Source: Chitinophaga pinensis (GTDB lineage: Bacteria > Bacteroidota > Bacteroidia > Flavobacteriales_D > Crocinitomicaceae). Taken from it: a DNA stretch of 64,000 bases. This document shows, one piece after another, positions 36,223 through 43,479 of this stretch (position 1 is the stretch's first letter; every line of letters begins with the position of its first letter). The stretch is from the NCBI GenBank assembly GCA_945902745.1, contig CAMDNE010000008.1, forward strand, positions 62,001 through 126,000, written 5' to 3'. The translations under genes were made by a program, and so were the position numbers. The notes beneath the pieces were generated by a model. That model worked only from the letters and a program-made list of their open reading frames with translations, was not told where the DNA came from and did no database searches.

Positions 36223-36275
36223 GATTTATGTACTCCTTATTCAGCATAGAATAAATTAAAAAAAAATCAGAGCAA

Positions 36276-36301
36276 GCCGAAAATTAGGATAGAGAGTCGG
36301 T
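36276..36301 (+). promoter_or_regulatory. Conserved leader element GCCGAAAAT...AGTCGGT (copy 1)
   Basis: GCCGAAAAT at 36276-36284 and AGTCGGT at 36295-36301 can pair (GCCGA/TCGGT, one G-U). The same two blocks in the same order lie before the paralogue at 37823, and the surrounding DNA is also similar. No T-run follows, so it is more likely a leader or regulatory structure than a terminator. Confidence 0.45.
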
Positions 36302-36341
36302 GATATTATTAAATTAATAAAAACAGTAATACCACAAAAAA

Positions 36342-36821
36342 ATGAAGAAACTAATTACAATTTGCCTTTTAGTTGCAACAACTTTTTCTGTAAACGCACA
36401 AACAAAACCTACAAAAGAGGAAACCCTGGCTTTTTTAAGAAGGACCTGTGAATCAACGATTGGAAAAACATCTGACGATAAAAAATTTATAAAAACAACT
36501 TTTAGCTATAACAACATTACAACTGAATATCTTTACATGGGTTATGAAGATAGCAGCATTGATGAATTTTCGTTGATCAAGTGGGAGAATGCTACGGAAA
36601 TACTTATGTGGGAACATAGTACAGGAGATGAACAGGAGATAAGTGATGTTATGATCAAATTTTCAAGCCAGGTATTATTGGAACAGAATGGGGGGACAGG
36701 GGAATACAGGGACAGCGTATATTTTTATTACCCCGAGATAAAACGGGAAAGTGTAAAAAAAGCAATTGAGCGCTTAATAGAAATAGCCAAAGAAGAAAAC
36801 AAAGACCCATTTCAGGATTAA
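36342..36821 (+). CDS. Secreted paralogue, TKEET family (member 2)
   Basis: A 159-residue protein whose signal peptide (MKKLITICLLVATTFSVNAQ) differs from that of the gene at 37823 at only three residues, and whose first 60 bases match that gene at about 52 positions. The mature part starts TKPTKEETLAFLR, has central beta-rich sequence and ends with a helix VKKAIERLIEIAKEENKDPFQD. The final DPFQD parallels DPFDK in its neighbours. The central sequence is unlike the other members. It is followed 15 bases later by the next paralogue, so they are co-transcribed. Confidence 0.72.
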   Translation: MKKLITICLLVATTFSVNAQTKPTKEETLAFLRRTCESTIGKTSDDKKFIKTTFSYNNITTEYLYMGYEDSSIDEFSLIKWENATEILMWEHSTGDEQEISDVMIKFSSQVLLEQNGGTGEYRDSVYFYYPEIKRESVKKAIERLIEIAKEENKDPFQD

Positions 36822-36836
36822 TTGCAATTAAAAACC

Positions 36837-37256
36837 ATGAAAAAACTACTCACCTTTTGCCTGTTGGTCGCAACCGCATTTAATGTGAATGCACAAACAT
36901 TTGAGGAAACCGTCAAGTATATTAATGAGAAGATTTCTTGTTGCAGTGATTATAAAGATGAACACATTAGCTGTTCTATAGATGGCGATATTAAATGGTA
37001 TTCTGCCGGAAAAGATCATCGAATTAATCTTTTTGACCTTTTACCTGAAGATCAAAATTTAACCTATGTCGTTTTCAATAGCAATGGAATAATAATATAT
37101 GATTATACCTCAAGTTTTTATGTTCGTTTTAAAATTTCAGGTGAAACTGAGACGCTGAATATTTTTCCGGTTCAGGCAGATGCAGAGCGAGTATGCAAAG
37201 CTTTGTTACATTTAAAAAGTGTATGTACCAAGAGAAATGACCCATTTGATAAATAA
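36837..37256 (+). CDS. Secreted paralogue, CC...DPFDK family (member 3)
   Basis: A 139-residue protein from ATG 36837, chosen because the signal peptide MKKLLTFCLLVATAFNVNAQ begins there; an upstream in-frame TTG is not needed. It shares with the gene at 34708 the N-terminal helix FEETVKYINEKISCC, the INLFDL strand and the C-terminal DAERVCKALLHLKSVC-TKRNDPFDK, whereas the middle has diverged and changed length. This conserved-ends and variable-middle pattern suggests duplication with diversification. It ends 6 bases before the next secreted gene. Confidence 0.75.
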   Translation: MKKLLTFCLLVATAFNVNAQTFEETVKYINEKISCCSDYKDEHISCSIDGDIKWYSAGKDHRINLFDLLPEDQNLTYVVFNSNGIIIYDYTSSFYVRFKISGETETLNIFPVQADAERVCKALLHLKSVCTKRNDPFDK

Positions 37257-37262
37257 AAAATT

Positions 37263-37643
37263 ATGAAAAAACTACTAACAATTTGCCTTTTAATGGCAAC
37301 AACTTTTACGTTAAATGCTCAAGAAAGTAAAACCTATTACTATTTTGCCTTTGGCACTGAAACTGGTATCGTTGATAAAGTATATATCACACCCTTAAAA
37401 ACTATTACCATCAACGAAAAAACGCATTATGCCATAACAGATGCTGGTGCAGCAAATCAATTTAGAGATTTTATGGAGGCAGAATATAATAATTTGAATG
37501 GAAGATTTTTTTCAGATGGAGATGTTTATTTTAGTGAGTATTTTGATGAGGCTACGGCAACAGAATATTATAGAAGCACCTTAAAACGTTACGAGAGTGT
37601 TGTTAAGATCTCTGGATTTCAATATATACCAGAAGAAAAATAA
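37263..37643 (+). CDS. Secreted single-domain protein, related to the two-domain protein at 33824
   Basis: A 126-residue protein with the cluster-type signal peptide (MKKLLTICLLMATTFTLNAQ) but a different mature domain. Features are aromatic strand YYYFAFGTETG, strand VYITPLKTI, helix NQFRDFMEAEYNNLNG, helix ATATEYYRSTLKRYE and last strand VVKISGFQYIPEEK. This order matches each half of the protein at 33824-34612. The same leader on two unrelated mature families is unusual. It is the last gene of the 36342-37643 operon. Confidence 0.72.
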   Translation: MKKLLTICLLMATTFTLNAQESKTYYYFAFGTETGIVDKVYITPLKTITINEKTHYAITDAGAANQFRDFMEAEYNNLNGRFFSDGDVYFSEYFDEATATEYYRSTLKRYESVVKISGFQYIPEEK

Positions 37644-37704
37644 ATTCACAATGAATGAATTATTCTCAAGAAAAAAATTTAGTTTAAACACTAAAATAAC
37701 AATC

Positions 37705-37735
37705 TTAAAAACTAATCACAATTTGCCTTTTATTG
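37705..37735 (+). pseudogene. Orphan signal-peptide fragment of the paralogue family
   Basis: These 31 bases resemble the start of the paralogue genes (compare AAAAACTAATCACAATTTGC with AAAAACTAATAACAATTTGT at 37823), but there is no ATG and the frame stops soon after. The stretch lies in a non-coding gap between two intact family members and is best read as the scar of a deleted member. Confidence 0.5.
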
Positions 37736-37765
37736 ATATGTAAAAGACAATATCTTACTGAGTAA

Positions 37766-37794
37766 GCCGAAAATCTGAATTACTTATAGTCGGT
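37766..37794 (+). promoter_or_regulatory. Conserved leader element GCCGAAAAT...AGTCGGT (copy 2)
   Basis: GCCGAAAAT at 37766-37774 and AGTCGGT at 37788-37794, 28 bases before the start of the paralogue at 37823. The spacing between the blocks is 13 bases, against 10 in copy 1. The flanks (AGTAA before; AAAAACAATTAT after) are also similar to copy 1. Confidence 0.45.
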
Positions 37795-37822
37795 ATGATT
37801 AATATAACCAAAAACAATTATT

Positions 37823-38371
37823 ATGAAAAAACTAATAACAATTTGTCTTTTAGTTGCAACATCTTTTACTGCTAATGCACAAACGGAACCAACTAAGGAA
37901 GAAACTATTACATGGTTGAAAGAGAAGTTTGAGAAATGTGGCTACATGGCCAGAGGAGGAGGTTTCATGAAATGTGAGGAGTTAAAATATAAGATAAATG
38001 AATGTAGTATTGTAGTTTCAGCCGTAATTATTGATAGTAGAGATGAAATCGAATACGGTGTGTTATCAGTAGAATTTCCTACAACAGGTTGTAAAATATG
38101 GGGAACGGGTAATTTAACAGATGAATTCAGAAATACATACTCTGGCGTCTTATCATACGAGAGTTCTGTTGTTAAAGAAGAAAAAGTTTTTACAAAAAAA
38201 CATGAATTTTGGAAAAGTGAAATAATATTGAGAAATGAAACGGCCTTTATATCCAATGGTGCTAAGTATGGTTTTTATTTACAAAGTAATGAAAACGATA
38301 TTTTAGAAAGAATCCAAAAAGCTCTTGACCACCTTGCCACTTTTTGCCCAAAGAAAACAGAAACCTTTTAA
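37823..38371 (+). CDS. Secreted paralogue, TKEET family (member 4)
   Basis: A 182-residue protein with signal peptide MKKLITICLLVATSFTANAQ. The mature part begins TEPTKEETITWLKEKFEKCG, close to the gene at 36342, and ends in a helix NDILERIQKALDHLATFCPKK, close to the KALLHLKS-C helix of members 1 and 3. It therefore links both subfamilies. The central part is longer, with a conserved-looking strand set. A hairpin-forming leader element lies upstream. Function unknown. Confidence 0.73.
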   Translation: MKKLITICLLVATSFTANAQTEPTKEETITWLKEKFEKCGYMARGGGFMKCEELKYKINECSIVVSAVIIDSRDEIEYGVLSVEFPTTGCKIWGTGNLTDEFRNTYSGVLSYESSVVKEEKVFTKKHEFWKSEIILRNETAFISNGAKYGFYLQSNENDILERIQKALDHLATFCPKKTETF

Positions 38372-38420
38372 TTTTTAATAAGCACATACAAGTAACGTTA
38401 ATTTAAATAAAAAAAGCCCT

Positions 38421-39215
38421 ATGAAATTATATATTGTATTACTAATTGTCTTTGTATTATCCTTTTTCAAAATAAGTGCCCAGGAAACAAAGCCCTGCTT
38501 GTTTATAGGTAGATATGATATAGAAAAAAAAGGTGTATGCAGTAATAGAACTTACATTAAAGAAGCTGTTTATGATAAGACGGAATATGAAGCTAAAAGA
38601 TTAAAATTTCGTGAAGAGCACAAAGATGCTAATCCCTCCACAAGTTTTGTGTCTGATAAGCAATGTGTCGTGGTGTATGAATATCAAATGAAAATTTCGG
38701 GTTTTAAATGCACCCCGACTGTTCACAGAATAGAAATAGGTACAAGTGTTGAAGCATGTGCTGATATTGTAGACGCTTATTATGCCAAATATCCCAAAGA
38801 GTTTAACACTAAACCCACTTCTGTCTTTACTTGGCAAGGCGTTGGAAAATCACAGAAGGAGGTGTTAACAGAGGATTTTGAAGGGGTTACAGGCACATTT
38901 TCATTGGTAACAAAACCTAATGGAGGAGATTTTACTTTAGCTCAATTTAAAAACAATACAACCAACAAAAAAGCAACTATTAAAGTAATGGACTCAAATG
39001 GAACAATTACAGAAAAAGTTCTTGAACCTAATGAGAGTATAACCCATAAATATGAGACTAAATCATTGGAAATTCTAGTGACTTATGAGGAAAGCAAAGC
39101 AAATGAATCTTCTTCAGTTTATGATACTATTAAAACACAAGTAAGAAAAATGATTATTAATGAAGATGGGAAGATAAAATCTACCATTACTGCGAGTTGG
39201 GGCATTAGAGGATAA
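38421..39215 (+). CDS. Secreted two-part protein of unknown function
   Basis: A 264-residue protein with signal peptide MKLYIVLLIVFVLSFFKISAQ. The first half is Cys-rich (KPCLFIGRYD, KGVCSN, DKQCVVV, GFKCTPT, VEACAD) and includes a strand YEYQMKISGFKC similar to the final strand VVKISGFQYIPE of the 37263 protein, so it may contain a diverged copy of that domain. The second half (about 150-264) is Thr/Lys-rich, strand-forming and cysteine-free. It is followed without a gap by a broken PDZ-coding region. Confidence 0.68.
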   Translation: MKLYIVLLIVFVLSFFKISAQETKPCLFIGRYDIEKKGVCSNRTYIKEAVYDKTEYEAKRLKFREEHKDANPSTSFVSDKQCVVVYEYQMKISGFKCTPTVHRIEIGTSVEACADIVDAYYAKYPKEFNTKPTSVFTWQGVGKSQKEVLTEDFEGVTGTFSLVTKPNGGDFTLAQFKNNTTNKKATIKVMDSNGTITEKVLEPNESITHKYETKSLEILVTYEESKANESSSVYDTIKTQVRKMIINEDGKIKSTITASWGIRG

Positions 39216-39424
39216 ATCAAACTAAAGTAGTAAACAATAAATTCAAACAAGAATCACTAGCTATAAAAGCGGGATTAAAAATTGACGGTTTAGTGCGTTT
39301 ATGACTGTGTTGTGGTTCAACAAATATTCGCTCTTCACAATAAAATTAGGAGAAACTTATGAAAATTATTAAAAATAAAGATTTGACAATGATTTTTTAT
39401 TCAAATGAATACACAATTAGGTAA
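39216..39424 (+). pseudogene. PDZ-domain gene remnant with two frameshifts
   Basis: Three overlapping frames read together give the back half of a PDZ domain: frame 1 ends ESLAIKAGLKIDGLVRL (stop at 39304), frame 2 continues YDCVVVQQIFALHNKIRRNL, and frame 3 finishes KIIKNKDLTMIFYSNEYTIR (stop at 39424). The A-G-L-K-x-D/G segment, the helix ALHNKI and the last strand xxYTIR are in the order and spacing of a PDZ fold. The 5' part of the gene is missing. The rest of this gap up to 39517 shows nothing else. Confidence 0.5.
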
Positions 39425-39517
39425 TTGCTTTTGGGCTAATTACAGTGATCTTTAATCCACTAAAACTAAGTTTGCCTCAATCACAATTCAGCCTAATTGA
39501 AAGTTAAAAAATTATCG

Positions 39518-39784
39518 ATGCGTATATACTTTGTTGTTTTTTTATTCCTGAAAAGCATCATTTATACTGCCTATAGCCAAACCTATGATGTAAACCATTG
39601 GCCACAATTAATGGAAATGGCTCAAAAGGATTCTGTTGCTGAAATAGAACGATTAGCGGCTTTAAAATTTCATGTCCTTATAAATGACTATCGTTCATCC
39701 AAGGATTTAGATACTCTTTTGTGGAATGATTTAAATAGTTACAAGTTATTAGTTGCTAATTACAAGTTGCAAATCCCAAATTAA
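39518..39784 (+). pseudogene. Truncated CAP-domain (SCP-like) secreted protein
   Basis: An 88-residue frame from ATG 39518 begins with a signal peptide (MRIYFVVFLFLKSIIYTAYS). Residues 53-71 (HVLINDYRSSKDLDTLLWN) match the first helix and strand of CAP/SCP domains, normally followed by 100 more residues. Instead the frame runs into the AT-rich repeat block (about 39737 on) and its last 16 residues (SYKLLVANYKLQIPN) are translated repeat DNA. I read it as a gene cut off by repeat insertion or deletion. It may still be expressed as a fragment. Confidence 0.55.
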
Positions 39785-39980
39785 TTTGGCCGATGAGCTT
39801 GTCGAAGTGCCAATTTACAATTCACAAATCGATACACCTATATGTCCTTGTCCTATGTGCCCTATGTACCACTTCGATAAACTCAGTGCATCGCTATGTA
39901 TTCCAAATTGAATCCCAAATTGTTCACGTTTTAATAAACTTGTAATTCGCAACTCGCAACTATTTATAACTCGCAACTAA
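39737..39980. repeat. Composite repeat block: AT-rich repeats around a REP-like inverted pair
   Basis: AT-rich words (TTACAAGTTATTAGTTGC, 39739-39775) are followed by an imperfect 15-bp inverted pair, GAGCTTGTCGAAGTG at 39795-39809 and CACTTCGATAAACTC at 39870-39884 (13 of 15 match). A run of CTATGTGCC / CCTATGTACC words lies inside, then further AT-rich words (TAATTCGCAACTCGCAACTA, from 39941). No gene is present. The pair resembles the dispersed CTTCGACAAGCTCAG repeats known from many bacterial genomes. Confidence 0.6.
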
Positions 39981-39984
39981 TAAC

Positions 39985-39992
39985 TAACTTTG
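39985..39992 (+). promoter_or_regulatory. -7 box TAACTTTG of rlmD
   Basis: A perfect TAnnTTTG match 13 bases before the ATG at 40006. The expected -33 TTG is not seen; the region there is the AT-rich repeat. Confidence 0.6.
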
Positions 39993-40005
39993 TCACTCAA
40001 AATAA

Positions 40006-41454
40006 ATGCGTGTGTTTCAAAGAGGTGATATTGTTGAATTAGAAATTTCCGACTATGCTTTTGGAGGTAGAGGAATTGCAAAAGTTGAAACGGAAGATGG
40101 TCATTATGTCGTTTTTGTCGACAATACGTTTCCTGGTCAATTAGTTAAAGCAAAAATTGAGAAAAAACGTAAGCGTCACGCTGAAGCAAAATTCCAAGAT
40201 GTAATTCGTAGGTCGAAAGATGAGGTAATCTCTTCTTTTCAAGAGATTTCTGGCGGACCATACATATACGTTCCAATAGCATTGCAAGAAGAACACAAGA
40301 AAACATCAACCTTAGAAGTATTTAGTAGAATTTCTAATAATCGGGATTTAAATGACCGTTTTGATGAATTCATTTCTTCACCAAACCATTATTATTACCG
40401 CAATAAAATGGAATATAGTTTTTCGACTATTGAACATGATTTGGAAACAGGCGAAGAGAAAGACGAAGCATTTGCTTTAGGATTTAAGCGAAGAGGGACG
40501 TGGTGGAAGGTAGAAAGCTTGAATAAACCAAGTGGTATGTTCGACGAGCAATGGGAGACGATTCTAAAAGATATTCGAATATTTCTTCAGAATACGGGAT
40601 TGCCAGCTTGGCATCCACCAAAAAAAGAAGGTTTTTTTAGACATATTGTTGTACGGAAATCATTTGACCAAGATCAACTTTTATTGAATTTAGTCACTTC
40701 TTCTGTTGGATTGGAAGATTTTGACGTAGAAGTATTTGCCTCTTTTCTAAAAGAAAAATTAGGAAATCGCTTAGCTGGATTTCAACATACAGTTAACGAT
40801 AACGTTGCCGATAGAGCCAAAATTGAAAATGGTCAATGGAAGTTAGTCTATGGTGAACCAATTGTCATTGAAAAATTATTGGGTTTGAATTTTGAAATCT
40901 CCATGGAAAGTTTCTTTCAAACGAATCCAAAGAGTGCTGAAAAATTGTACACCAAAGCCTTGGATTATGTTTTTGAAGAGGAAATTCCAGCAGGAAAAGT
41001 TGTCATGGACTTGTTTTGCGGAACAGGAACGATTGGACAAATATTATCTACACGAAAAGGTGATGTTGAAATCGTTGGAGTGGATATTGTAGCTGAAGCA
41101 ATTGAAGATGCCAAACGAAATTGTAAACGAAATGGTATAAAAGGAATTAATTTCTACGCTGCAGATGTAGGGAAATTCCTAAAAGAACATCCGGAATATA
41201 TTGGAAATATTTCGACGATAATATTAGATCCACCGAGAGCAGGTATTGCACCAAAAACACTCTTGAAAACAATTGATTTAGGAGCTGAAAATATCGTTTA
41301 TATTTCGTGTAACCCATCCACCCAAGCTAGAGATGCTGAAACGCTCTCAAAAGCTGGTTATGAGCTTGAGAAGATTTCATTGGTAGACCAATTTCCGCAT
41401 ACAGGTCACATCGAATCTATTGCCAAATTTAAAAGAAGAAAAAATGAGGGCTGA
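40006..41454 (+). CDS. rlmD: 23S rRNA (uracil-C5)-methyltransferase, RlmD/RumA type
   Basis: A 482-residue SAM-dependent uracil methyltransferase. An N-terminal TRAM domain (about 1-60, GDIVELEISDYAFGGRGIA) is followed by the central domain and a Rossmann methyltransferase domain with DLFCGTGTIGQ, LDPPRAG and the nucleophile C435 in YISCNPSTQARD. In E. coli RumA four cysteines bind a [4Fe-4S] cluster between TRAM and central domain. At the matching place here (FQEISGGPYIYVP, 78-90) the CGGC-type cysteines are absent, so no cluster is expected. Its 3' end overlaps cinA by 11 bases. Confidence 0.9.
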   Translation: MRVFQRGDIVELEISDYAFGGRGIAKVETEDGHYVVFVDNTFPGQLVKAKIEKKRKRHAEAKFQDVIRRSKDEVISSFQEISGGPYIYVPIALQEEHKKTSTLEVFSRISNNRDLNDRFDEFISSPNHYYYRNKMEYSFSTIEHDLETGEEKDEAFALGFKRRGTWWKVESLNKPSGMFDEQWETILKDIRIFLQNTGLPAWHPPKKEGFFRHIVVRKSFDQDQLLLNLVTSSVGLEDFDVEVFASFLKEKLGNRLAGFQHTVNDNVADRAKIENGQWKLVYGEPIVIEKLLGLNFEISMESFFQTNPKSAEKLYTKALDYVFEEEIPAGKVVMDLFCGTGTIGQILSTRKGDVEIVGVDIVAEAIEDAKRNCKRNGIKGINFYAADVGKFLKEHPEYIGNISTIILDPPRAGIAPKTLLKTIDLGAENIVYISCNPSTQARDAETLSKAGYELEKISLVDQFPHTGHIESIAKFKRRKNEG

Positions 41455-42697
41455 AATCCTATCAATAGGTGATGAATTGTTAATTGGACAAACAATCAAT
41501 ACCAATGCATCTTGGTTAGGACAAGAATGCTCTAAAATTGGAATTCAAATTGTTCAAGTAACCACAATTTCGGATGAAAAACAGCTAATTAAAGAAGCGA
41601 TTGACGCAGCGTTTTTAAGAAGTGATATTGTCTTGGTAACAGGTGGTTTAGGACCAACAAAAGATGATATTACGAAATATACCTTGTGTGAATATTTTGA
41701 CAGTGAACTAGAAATTCATTTACCTACATTAACTAAAATAGAAACCTATTTTGCAGAGCGAAAACGTCCAATGTTGGAGGTGAATATTCGTCAAGCGGAA
41801 TTACCGAAAAAATGTGAAATTCTTGAAAATCGTTATGGAACAGCTGCAGGAATGTGGTTTACCCAAAATGATAAAGTACTAATCAGTATGCCCGGCGTTC
41901 CTTATGAAATGAAAGGTATTATGACGGAAGAAGTTTTTCCTCGTTTGAAAGAAAGATTTGTGTTAAAAGCAATGTATCATAAAACGATTTTAACACAAGG
42001 AATAGGTGAATCATTCTTGGCAGAAGCGATTAAAGATTGGGAAAATGAAGTGAGGGAAGCAGGATTAGGACTGGCTTATTTACCATCTCCTGGAATGGTA
42101 AAATTACGGCTATCATCTTACCAAGGCGAAGCTAGGAAGGAAGAAATTAATGCGTATTTCACTGTTCTTGAAGATCGATTCCCACAATATATTTATGGTT
42201 CTGAAAATGACACATTACCGAGTGTATTAGGAAAGCTGCTAATTGCTAAAAAACTTACTATTGGAACGGTAGAAAGCTGCACTGCTGGAGCACTTGCAAA
42301 AAGCATTGTTTCTGTATCTGGTTCCTCTGCTTATTTTCAAGGAAGTATTCTAACTTATAGTAATGAATTGAAAAAGAAACTTGTAAATGTCACGGCTGAA
42401 AGTTTAGATCAATTTGGAGCTGTTAGTCAAGAAGTCGTTGAACAAATGGCGATTAATGGACGAGAAATTCTAGGAGTTGATATGTGTATTTCCACTTCTG
42501 GAGTGGCAGGACCAGATGGTGGGAGCGAAGAAAAACCAGTTGGGACCATTTGGATTGCCATCGCAAGTAAAGAGAATATCTTTTCGAAACAATTTTATTT
42601 TGGAAATAACAGAGAAAGAAACATCGAAATGGCTGTTTTAACTGCCTTAAATCTAGCTAGATGTAAAAATTTAGGAATTTTAAGTGAAAAAAATTAA
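41444..42697 (+). CDS. cinA: CinA-like competence/damage-inducible protein
   Basis: A 417-residue protein started at ATG 41444 (MRAEILSIGDELLIGQ), overlapping the rlmD stop; an upstream in-frame start lacks conservation. The N-terminal MoaB-like COG1058 domain (1-170) has TGGLGPTKDDIT and MPGVPYEM; the C-terminal CinA domain (about 255-410) has TVESCTAGALAKSI and STSGVAGPDGG. Relatives hydrolyse pyridine-nucleotide by-products: NMN deamidase for the C-terminal domain and ADP-ribose pyrophosphatase for the N-terminal domain. Both appear intact. Confidence 0.94.
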   Translation: MRAEILSIGDELLIGQTINTNASWLGQECSKIGIQIVQVTTISDEKQLIKEAIDAAFLRSDIVLVTGGLGPTKDDITKYTLCEYFDSELEIHLPTLTKIETYFAERKRPMLEVNIRQAELPKKCEILENRYGTAAGMWFTQNDKVLISMPGVPYEMKGIMTEEVFPRLKERFVLKAMYHKTILTQGIGESFLAEAIKDWENEVREAGLGLAYLPSPGMVKLRLSSYQGEARKEEINAYFTVLEDRFPQYIYGSENDTLPSVLGKLLIAKKLTIGTVESCTAGALAKSIVSVSGSSAYFQGSILTYSNELKKKLVNVTAESLDQFGAVSQEVVEQMAINGREILGVDMCISTSGVAGPDGGSEEKPVGTIWIAIASKENIFSKQFYFGNNRERNIEMAVLTALNLARCKNLGILSEKN

Positions 42698-42704
42698 TCT
42701 TTCC

Positions 42705-42735
42705 TTGTTCATGTAGGAAAAAAGTAGTTACTTTG
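42705..42735 (+). promoter_or_regulatory. Promoter of the rpmB-rpmG-ftsY cluster
   Basis: TTG at 42705-42707, a 20-base spacer, then TTACTTTG at 42728-42735 (one mismatch to TAnnTTTG). The leader to rpmB would be about 30 bases. Confidence 0.55.
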
Positions 42736-42769
42736 CACCCCATTTAGAATAAGGATAAAACAACTATAG

Positions 42770-43006
42770 ATGTCACGAATTTGTCAACTTACGGGTAAAT
42801 CTGTTATGGTAGGAAACAATGTTTCTCACTCAAAACGCAGAACGAAGCGTAAATTCTACCCGAATTTAATTTCAAAGAAATTTTTTCTCCCTGAAGAAGA
42901 GCGTTTTGTAACGTTAAAAATTTCAACCTCAGCGTTGAGAAATATTAACAAAAAAGGTATTTCTGCTGTCATAAAAGAGGCACGCGAGAAAGGATATTTA
43001 AAATAA
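42770..43006 (+). CDS. rpmB: 50S ribosomal protein L28
   Basis: Ribosomal protein bL28 (78 aa): N-terminal [20 protein letters not shown] and the KRRFYPN-type segment (TKRKFYPNL) are diagnostic. The protein has the usual length for Bacteroidota and lacks zinc-binding cysteine pairs. It leads a small ribosomal cluster with L33 and DUF4295, then ftsY. Confidence 0.97.
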   Translation: MSRICQLTGKSVMVGNNVSHSKRRTKRKFYPNLISKKFFLPEEERFVTLKISTSALRNINKKGISAVIKEAREKGYLK

Positions 43007-43051
43007 TCTTGTCCTCCCGTTGTGAAACGGTAGACTTGAAAAAGTAAAGAA

Positions 43052-43240
43052 ATGGCTAAGAAAGCAAAAGGTAATAGAATTCAAGTAATTCTTGAGTGCA
43101 CCGAGCACAAGGAATCAGGTCAACCAGGAACTTCTCGTTATATAACAACGAAGAATAGAAAGAACACACCTGATCGTATGGAAATTAAAAAATTCAATCC
43201 TATATTGAAACGTATGACGGTTCATAAGGAGATTAAATAA
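43052..43240 (+). CDS. rpmG: 50S ribosomal protein L33
   Basis: Ribosomal protein bL33 (62 aa) with [12 protein letters not shown] and [19 protein letters not shown]. Only one Cys remains, so it is the zinc-free form. It lies 45 bases after L28; a short GC-rich stretch there (43010-43035) looks tRNA-like at first glance but does not fold as one. Confidence 0.97.
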   Translation: MAKKAKGNRIQVILECTEHKESGQPGTSRYITTKNRKNTPDRMEIKKFNPILKRMTVHKEIK

Positions 43241-43247
43241 TTGAATC

Positions 43248-43403
43248 ATGGCAAAGAAAGTAGTAGCATCGTTACAAAAAGGTGGCGGAAAAGAACATAC
43301 AAAGGTTATAAAAATGCAGAAGTCTGAAAAGTCTAATTCATATACCTTTAAAGAAGAAATTGTACACAACGATAAAGTTAAAGAGTGGTTCGCTAAGAAC
43401 TAA
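43248..43403 (+). CDS. DUF4295 protein, Bacteroidota ribosome-associated
   Basis: A 51-residue, strongly basic protein (MAKKVVASLQKGGGKEHTK, ending DKVKEWFAKN), the family size and sequence of DUF4295. It starts 7 bases after the L33 stop. The family is confined to Bacteroidota, always near L28/L33 as far as I recall. I also recall it being reported as an additional large-subunit protein (bL38) in a Flavobacterium ribosome structure; I cannot verify that here. Confidence 0.9.
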   Translation: MAKKVVASLQKGGGKEHTKVIKMQKSEKSNSYTFKEEIVHNDKVKEWFAKN

Positions 43404-43428
43404 TTTCTTTTCTTTTTCTAACTATTTG

Positions 43429-43455
43429 AGCCCCGATTATTCGGGGCTTTTCTTA
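43429..43455 (+). terminator. Terminator between DUF4295 and ftsY
   Basis: An 8-bp stem AGCCCCGA / TCGGGGCT with a TTAT loop is followed by TTTTCTTATTTTT. It separates the ribosomal genes from ftsY, which therefore needs partial read-through or its own promoter. Confidence 0.85.
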
Positions 43456-43479
43456 TTTTTACATATTCAAAAGTAGATT

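Noticed and set aside
32737-39784. Prophage, genomic island with integrase, or phage-defence system
   Set aside because: No integrase, transposase, structural phage gene, nuclease, helicase or toxin-antitoxin signature is visible; the products are nearly all exported.
43010-43040. tRNA-like GC stretch (CCCGTTGTGAAACGGTAGA) between L28 and L33 genes
   Set aside because: Only one short stem (CCGTT/AACGG) forms; there is no acceptor stem, anticodon arm or T-loop, and the gap is only 45 bases.
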